A DNA stretch of 59,484 nt from Ignavibacteria bacterium (GTDB lineage Bacteria > Bacteroidota > Ignavibacteria > Tepidaquicellales > Tepidaquicellaceae): positions 1 through 59,484 of the forward strand of contig JAIBBK010000046.1 of assembly GCA_019694675.1 (NCBI GenBank), read 5' to 3'. Below are positions 54,752-59,484 of the stretch, one piece after another. The translations under genes were made by a program, and so were the position numbers. The notes beneath the pieces are model-generated. The model saw only the letters and a list, made by a program, of their open reading frames with translations. It did not search any database and was not told where the DNA came from. Every line of letters starts with the position of its first letter. Positions within the stretch are counted from its first letter, which is position 1.

Positions 54752-55744
54752 TTATTCAGAAAGGAAAGAGCAAAATTCATCAACGGAAATGTTTCCAAAA
54801 AAATATTGCAAATCCAGCCCAAAAACAGCGTTCTTGATGTCAGAAACAATATATTTTTTTCCTCTGAGAGAGTTTTCAACTTCTTCAATATCTCCGTGAC
54901 CGAGAAAATCGCCGTATATTTTTGCGTCAGCGATTATGCCGTCTCTTACATGTATCCTCGCATCGATCTGCCCGAACTCAAAACGCCTGACTTTTTGAAT
55001 GTTAAATTCCGGAGACCTGCCGTAATTCCAATCCCAGTTCCTGTATTTTGAGTCTGACAATTTCATCACTTCATCCCATTGCTCATTGCTGAGCTCAAAG
55101 TAATCCGGCTTGCCGGCACTGCGGAAGATCGAATGAATGATCCTGTCTTTGAATTCAGCGATCGTCATCTTGTCACTGAGAAATTCGGTGATGTTTGCAA
55201 CTCTGCTGCGCACTGACTTGATTCCTTTGCTCTCGATCTTATCTGCTTTCACATTGAGCGCCTTTGCAACATCGTCAAGGTGTGAATCAAATAGAAGTGT
55301 GCCGTGGCTGAACATTGATTTCGTATCAGTGAACTGCGCATTGCCGGAGATCTTTCTTCCGTCAACAGTAATATCATTGCGACCGTTAAGTTCAGCATTC
55401 ACGCCAAGCTCCGCAAGCACCTTAATTACAGGACCTGTAAACAGCCTGAAGTTGTGAATGCTTTGGTGCGAGTACTTTGTCATGAAACTGAAATTGAGAT
55501 TTCCCTTGTCATGATACACTGTTCCACCGCCGGAGATCCTTCGCACAACATGAATGTCATTTTCTTTCACATACCCGCTGTTGATCTCTTCGATCGTGTT
55601 CTGATGCTTTCCGATGATTACAGACGGTTCGTTGATATAGAAGAGCAGATAATCGTCCGACATATCAAGCTTCCGGACGCAGTATTCCTCCAGTGCAAGA
55701 TTGACCGTGGGATCGTTATATCCCCTGTTGTCGATAATTTTCAT
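54752..55744 (-). CDS. lplA: Lipoate-protein ligase A
   Basis: This 330-residue protein matches LplA: NLALEEYCVRKLD near the start, DYLLFYINEPSVIIGKHQNTIEEIN (lipoate pocket), VVRRISGGGTVYHDKGNLNFSF (the RRxSGGGxVyHD motif) and NDITVDGRKISGNAQ. It then has FSHGTLLFDSHLDDVAKALNV and a C-terminal accessory domain (RFEFGQIDARIHVRDGIIADAKIYGDFLG). It activates lipoate with ATP and attaches it to E2 or GcvH proteins in the cytosol. It is 12 bp downstream of the small membrane-anchored gene at 55757, so the two are co-transcribed. Confidence 0.95.
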   Translation of the reverse strand: MKIIDNRGYNDPTVNLALEEYCVRKLDMSDDYLLFYINEPSVIIGKHQNTIEEINSGYVKENDIHVVRRISGGGTVYHDKGNLNFSFMTKYSHQSIHNFRLFTGPVIKVLAELGVNAELNGRNDITVDGRKISGNAQFTDTKSMFSHGTLLFDSHLDDVAKALNVKADKIESKGIKSVRSRVANITEFLSDKMTIAEFKDRIIHSIFRSAGKPDYFELSNEQWDEVMKLSDSKYRNWDWNYGRSPEFNIQKVRRFEFGQIDARIHVRDGIIADAKIYGDFLGHGDIEEVENSLRGKKYIVSDIKNAVFGLDLQYFFGNISVDEFCSFLSE

Positions 55745-55756
55745 TTACTGTAACCG

Positions 55757-56113
55757 CTACTTTATCTTATTCTTGTAGTTGAGTTCGTTCCTGCAGTTCC
55801 TGTCCCACTCCTTTATATCTTCATCGGTCACCTTGTTCATGTCCGCTTCTTCATACTTGAGCTTGACCTTATCAAGCATGCAGAGGCAAAACTCGATAGT
55901 TCTTACGCGCTTAAGCGAATCCTGTCCGAATTCGCGGCTGTATTTCTTTACGCAGTTATATACGAAAGCCGAGTCAACTTCCCGCGACCATTCGTGCGGA
56001 ACCGTGTTCACTTCCTTCTCGCTGAGTTTGACCACTGCAAAAATGATGCCTGCCGCAATGACTCCGTATGCCAGGTACCTGCCGTAAGACGCTTGCTTGC
56101 TCTGCTTTGCCAA
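55757..56113 (-). CDS. Single-TM conserved hypothetical protein
   Basis: This 118-residue protein has a basic N-terminus (MAKQSKQASYGRYL) leading into one transmembrane helix (~15-29, YGVIAAGIIFAVVKL). A soluble helical domain with three cysteines (VYNCVKKYSREFG, IEFCLCMLDKVKLKYEEAD, DRNCRNELNYK) follows. The spacing of the cysteines suggests disulfides if it is periplasmic. I do not recognise the family. It lies directly upstream of lplA. Confidence 0.7.
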   Translation of the reverse strand: MAKQSKQASYGRYLAYGVIAAGIIFAVVKLSEKEVNTVPHEWSREVDSAFVYNCVKKYSREFGQDSLKRVRTIEFCLCMLDKVKLKYEEADMNKVTDEDIKEWDRNCRNELNYKNKIK

Positions 56114-56309
56114 TTTTTTTATGGCAATATGAGAATTAGCTATGGCAAATTAAATGCAGTTCGTTGAGGAATTGCACGATCGCAATCAGCGTTGACCTGC
56201 GGGATCAGAGAAAGCCGGTCAATAGGAACACGATCAATAATTTTCCGTTAATTACCTTTAATTATTAGAGTGATTTTAGTTTCTTTGTGAAAAATCAAAC
56301 AAAGACTTG

Positions 56310-56789
56310 ATGATCCCTGAATTCAAAAATCTTACACAGCAAGAGATAAACACAATCATTGATGCACCGATACTCGTAACCATTCTTATAGCCGGGGCAG
56401 AAGGAAAGATAGACGAAAGGGAAATAGACTGGGGCGCTTATGTCATTCACTTCAGGGTTTCGGATTATGAATCATCCTCGATGATGCGTGTGTACAAGGA
56501 AACGGACACGGTCTTCAGCGATTCGCTCACGAGCTATCTTGAAAATCTTCCCAAAGATACGGATGAACGAAGCAGAGAGCTCAATGCAAGACTTGCAGAA
56601 CTTAATCCGATACTGCGAAAAGTCGACCCGAAATTCGCACGTGAATTTTACGACAGTCTTAAGACGCTGGCAAAGCAAGTGGCAAAATCATCGGGAGGAA
56701 TATGGGGATACGGTTCAATCAGTCCTCAGGAACAAAAATACCTGGACCTTGATGTGATAGAGCAACCTGAGTATGATCCGGAGTCGTAA
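56310..56789 (+). CDS. Conserved hypothetical protein, TerB-like
   Basis: I start at ATG 56310 (MIPEFKNLTQQE), giving 159 residues. The helical start LTQQEINTIIDAPILVTILIAGAEGKIDEREIDWGAYV resembles the TerB/DjlA-N tellurite-resistance fold motif in which an acidic GADGxID..E segment binds metal. The rest is helical with a C-terminal Gly-rich SSGGIWGYGSISPQE. The function is unknown. A strong terminator follows 42 bp after the stop, indicating a monocistronic gene. Confidence 0.7.
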   Translation: MIPEFKNLTQQEINTIIDAPILVTILIAGAEGKIDEREIDWGAYVIHFRVSDYESSSMMRVYKETDTVFSDSLTSYLENLPKDTDERSRELNARLAELNPILRKVDPKFAREFYDSLKTLAKQVAKSSGGIWGYGSISPQEQKYLDLDVIEQPEYDPES

Positions 56790-56826
56790 TAACTGACACG
56801 AACTCTTAAAGGATAACAGAGCAATA

Positions 56827-56861
56827 AAGAGGGGCCTCGTTTGAAGGCCCCTTCTTTTTTT
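56827..56861 (+). terminator. Rho-independent terminator
   Basis: GGGGCC (56831-56836) pairs with GGCCCC (56846-56851) around a 9-nt loop, extended by an AG-rich/CT-rich outer pairing, and is followed by TTCTTTTTTT (56852-56861). It terminates the TerB-like gene and lies 27 bp before the end of the convergent T9SS gene. Confidence 0.88.
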
Positions 56862-56888
56862 CAAATAGGATCTGAATCAGATTCGTTA

Positions 56889-58394
56889 TTATTTCAGAAG
56901 CGTCATGCGCTTTGTTTCCGAAAAACTGCCGGCAGTAAGCCGGTAGAAATACACTCCGCTCGGAAGAGAGTTTGCCGCGCCGGCATCAAATACAGTCTCA
57001 TAATCACCGGCTTCATATGTACCGCTGGCAAGCGTTGCAACTTCCTTCCCGCTGATATCATAGACAATCAACGAAACATCAGATTTCTTTCCGACAGAGA
57101 ATGAAACTGTTGTTGCCGGATTGAACGGATTTGGATAATTCTGTCCGAGTCTGAAACCCTCTGCAATTGCGCTGTTTGTGCCGGAAGAAAGAATCAGCCC
57201 GGGAATATATTCGGAGACGTACTGATAATTCGCACCTGTGACAATGGTCCTTACAAGAGCTCCGCTTGCGGAATCAATTTCGTGAACGCCTGTTGAATTG
57301 GTTGTTATGTAATGCCCGTTGCCAAGCTGGTAAACGCTTCTGTTACCGGTTACGCCGGTAAGAGTTCGTATGTAATTTCCCGTAGAGTCAAATATTATAA
57401 GCCCGGAAGGCGAGGAGAATCCCGCGACGATAACATTACCATTCGCATGCTGCATCATCTGCTGAGGGAATGCAATACTGGATCCGCTGTAGAAAGCTGA
57501 GATGAAAACGCCGTCGTGAGTGAACTTGCTGATCCTCGTTGTTCCTGAGGAATTTGTAACAAGCATGTCGCCCTGTCTGTACATGATGTCAAACGGACTG
57601 TTGAGATTTGAAGTGATGAAAGCTCCGACATGATTGCCTGCAGTATCAAACTGCTGGATCATGTTCTGGCTTGCTCCGCTTCCGACAGTTACAAGCAGGT
57701 AGCGGTTCGGCATAAACCTGATTCCGCGGATATTGTCGAGGATGGCAGTGTTCACGCCGCCTGCCGGCGCGTAGAAGCCCGAGTATGTTCCGTTTGTATC
57801 AAACTTCTGAACAAGATCGCTTATCTGATCCGATACAACAACATGCCTGCCGGTGTGCAGCTGAAGCGCGTGCTTAGGGCTCTGAAGATTCGGATTCGAA
57901 TGCTGTATGAAAGCAGTGTCAAGAAGGTCTCCGTTGGTTGAATTGAAGAGATACACTCTGTCAAAGGTCCAGTCGGGAACCATAAGATATTTCTCGCCGC
58001 CTCTGTAAGAGGATATGACAGGGTTATACATTCCGCCCGTGTTGTCAACAATGCGCCCGTTGCCGTAATCAATTCTGGATTCGAGAGGATTGTACATCTG
58101 TGCTACTTCTTCATAGAATGCAGTGAATCCTCCGCTGTAAACATCCGCCAAATTTGTAAACACCGCATAGATAACTTTTCCGTTCTCAACTCCCTTGGCG
58201 TCAAACATCACTCTTTCCTTTGTGAGAATGTTTAAAGGCAGGTTCTGCCTTGAGGCTTCGGCCCTTGCCCGCATAAGTGATTGAGGATCTGACTCGGCCA
58301 TTGCTAGAAGCTCAGGAAAGCTCACGGATGGCGACGAATTCACGGAAGAAACAAAAAGCAGAACCAGCGCAACAATAACGTAGAATGATCTCAT
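56889..58394 (-). CDS. T9SS-sorted NHL/beta-propeller-like surface protein
   Basis: I start at 58394 (MRSFYVIVALVLLFV), which has a good AAAGGAG site, and discard 55 upstream codons; this gives 501 residues. A signal peptide covers ~1-22. The body holds blade-like repeats linking a state variable to distance or value (YLMVPDWTFDRVYLFNSTNG, HVVVSDQISDLVQKFDTNGTY, YLLVTVGSGASQNMIQQFDTAGNHVGAF, MLVTNSSGTTRISKFTHDGVFI, VIVAGFSSPSGLIIFDSTGNYI). These are typical of NHL/6-bladed propellers. The T9SS type A domain begins at NYPNPFNPATTVSF. Binding or scaffold function is inferred. It is divergent from the secreted YciI gene. Confidence 0.88.
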   Translation of the reverse strand: MRSFYVIVALVLLFVSSVNSSPSVSFPELLAMAESDPQSLMRARAEASRQNLPLNILTKERVMFDAKGVENGKVIYAVFTNLADVYSGGFTAFYEEVAQMYNPLESRIDYGNGRIVDNTGGMYNPVISSYRGGEKYLMVPDWTFDRVYLFNSTNGDLLDTAFIQHSNPNLQSPKHALQLHTGRHVVVSDQISDLVQKFDTNGTYSGFYAPAGGVNTAILDNIRGIRFMPNRYLLVTVGSGASQNMIQQFDTAGNHVGAFITSNLNSPFDIMYRQGDMLVTNSSGTTRISKFTHDGVFISAFYSGSSIAFPQQMMQHANGNVIVAGFSSPSGLIIFDSTGNYIRTLTGVTGNRSVYQLGNGHYITTNSTGVHEIDSASGALVRTIVTGANYQYVSEYIPGLILSSGTNSAIAEGFRLGQNYPNPFNPATTVSFSVGKKSDVSLIVYDISGKEVATLASGTYEAGDYETVFDAGAANSLPSGVYFYRLTAGSFSETKRMTLLK

Positions 58395-58545
58395 ATTATT
58401 TTCTCCTTTATTTAGTTCCCCGCAGTTCGGGGATTTGTCAAAAACTACATATTGCCGTGAGAAATATACATTGAAAAATTCAGCGGCAGTATTTTTAGCG
58501 ACAGTTGACAGATCTTCGTGTATTTGTATAAAAGAAAAACCACAC

Positions 58546-59004
58546 ATGAAGACAATCATATTGCTTTTCCTTTTGATGGTGAGCTGTTGCAGTGCAGATG
58601 CTCAGACAACCGGCAACGGATATGACAAAGAGCTTGCAGATTCGCTTGGAGCGGATGAGTACGGGATGAAATCTTATGTGCTTGCGGTTCTCAAAGACGG
58701 CACAAACAACAGCACGGATGCAGATTATGTGAACAGGATATTCCGCGGACACATGGACAACATAGGCAGGCTTGCAAAGGAAGGCAAACTCGTAGTTGCC
58801 GGGCCGTTCGGCGAAAACGAGAAGAACTACCGCGGCATATACATATTCAGTGTAAGCACGGTGGAAGAAGCGCGGAAACTTGTTGAAACCGATCCTGCGG
58901 TGACCGAGAAGCTGTTGGACTTTGAGATGTATCCCTGGTACGGTTCGGCAGCTCTTGGAACTTATCTTGAGGTGCATGAAAAGATTGCAAAGAAGAAGCC
59001 TTGA
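58546..59004 (+). CDS. Secreted YciI-like protein
   Basis: I start at ATG 58546 (MKTIILLFLLMVSCCSADAQ), since a hydrophobic leader follows at once; this gives 152 residues. A signal peptide with possible lipobox-like Cys residues ends near ADAQ. The YCII domain covers ~40-135: SYVLAVLKDGTNNST, FRGHMDNIGRLAKEGKLVVAGPFGEN, YRGIYIFSVSTVEEARKLVETDPAV and FEMYPWYGSAAL. The His-Asp pair and GPF motif of the family are present. YCII proteins are usually cytosolic small enzymes or dehalogenase-like proteins, so an exported form is unusual. The ancestral catalytic role is uncertain. Confidence 0.85.
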   Translation: MKTIILLFLLMVSCCSADAQTTGNGYDKELADSLGADEYGMKSYVLAVLKDGTNNSTDADYVNRIFRGHMDNIGRLAKEGKLVVAGPFGENEKNYRGIYIFSVSTVEEARKLVETDPAVTEKLLDFEMYPWYGSAALGTYLEVHEKIAKKKP

Positions 59005-59040
59005 GATCCTGAGTAACAAGATCATCGGCTCATATCTGAA

Positions 59041-59395
59041 CAATGAAGAATGTTATTAGTGCATTCGTGGCTGAAAGCTCTTTTCCTTCTTAAAGCAAAT
59101 CCTTGCTTAAAGCGAATTTTTGTCGTGCAAGAGTAAAGAGCATTTGCCACGAATACACGAATGAAAGGGATCTGTTGTGCATTCGGTTCTTATCAGTACA
59201 ATGAAAGATGTTATTCGTGCATTCGTGGCTGAAAGCTCTTTTCCTTCTTAAAGCGAATCTTTGCTTAAAGCGAATTTTTGTCGCGCAAGAGTAAAGAGCA
59301 TTTGCGACGAATACACTAATGAAGGGGATCTGTTGTGCATTCGGCTCATATCTGAACAATGAAAGATGTTATTAGTGTATTCGAAGCTTAGCAAT
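59041..59395. repeat. Palindromic repeat family (loop type 1): one half and two full copies
   Basis: A right half ends at 59071. Full 84-bp copies lie at 59146-59229 and 59304-59387, with a period of 158. The last copy is decayed (GCGACGAATACACTAATG; TTCGAAGC). The spacer between copies (AGCTCTTTTCCTTCTTAAAGC... AGAGTAAAGAGCATTTGCC) is duplicated and itself has pairable ends (AGCTCTTT / AAAGAGC). The block lies downstream of the YciI gene and continues to near the window edge. Confidence 0.88.
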
Positions 59396-59484
59396 CACAA
59401 CCGAAAAACCCGATTACGAAATTGCGGCTGTCATATGCCCACTCTTATAACGCCTTCACCGAATTTTGCCTTGAGCCTGTCAAG

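Noticed and set aside
20380..59390. Short open frames inside the palindromic repeats (translations such as VFVANA or RAFSHECTNN)
   Set aside because: They arise from the repeat arms in either direction, lack starts with ribosome-binding sites, and recur with every copy. They are not genes.
1..59484. tRNA, rRNA or riboswitch genes
   Set aside because: I saw no cloverleaf with a TTCGAAT-type T-arm, no rRNA stretch and no recognisable riboswitch core.

Overview
The window most likely comes from a bacterium of the Ignavibacteria/Chlorobi side of the Bacteroidota superphylum. This is inferred from ten or so type IX secretion (T9SS) sorting domains with the motif NYPNPFNPAT near the C-terminus, moderate GC content, frequent TTG start codons (six or seven genes), and some genes with a clear Shine-Dalgarno sequence. 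No rRNA, tRNA, CRISPR array or phage genes were recognised.

Region 1 (1-17863) is a cell-surface locus. It holds the 3' end of a CHRD/dockerin-like protein, then seven same-strand T9SS-exported paralogs (917-17863). The last six are spaced 35-90 bp apart and look like one transcription unit. Each has a different N-terminal domain (cohesin-like plus PKD, beta-helix, or cleaved-adhesin) on a shared C-terminal chassis containing an LPPxPP-GxFDxRF module, usually in two copies. A 232-bp tract is nearly identical between two neighbours and encodes identical protein, which points to gene conversion.

Region 2 (18069-33500) mixes small metabolic genes (methyltransferase, acetyltransferase, FMN reductase, TfoX-like protein, choloylglycine-hydrolase-like amidase, nitroreductase) with T9SS genes on the minus strand, one of them truncated, a DUF4143-type ATPase, rmuC, and an orphan S-4TM pore-forming effector of the kind found in CBASS defence. 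A family of 83-84 bp inverted repeats, with arms GCCACGAATRCACGAATG and CATTCGTGYATTCGTGGC, occurs in pairs around 20.4, 23.5, 25.2 and 59.2 kb. It also forms a 2-kb tandem array of 139-bp units at 31478-33490 that is interrupted between units by a GxxExxY nuclease-fold gene.

Region 3 (33640-47000) is mostly housekeeping and stress genes: rraA, a double-VOC protein, DUF805, ADP-ribosylglycohydrolase, arsenate reductase/LMW phosphatase, methyltransferase, HEAT-like protein, P-loop ATPase, pentapeptide-repeat protein, DinB, DUF2200, msrB, mnmG, a CitE-like lyase and pgeF. Two copies of a 21-bp dyad resembling a ParB site (parS) precede mnmG.

Region 4 (47034-59484) has an anaerobic-sulfatase-maturase-like radical SAM enzyme with a SEC-C tail, an IS200-like Y1 transposase framed by three perfect TTAA-centred palindromes, an MFS transporter, a site-2 protease, a DUF4369-like lipoprotein, recN, lplA, small conserved hypotheticals, a T9SS beta-propeller-like protein, a secreted YciI protein, and terminal copies of the palindromic repeat.
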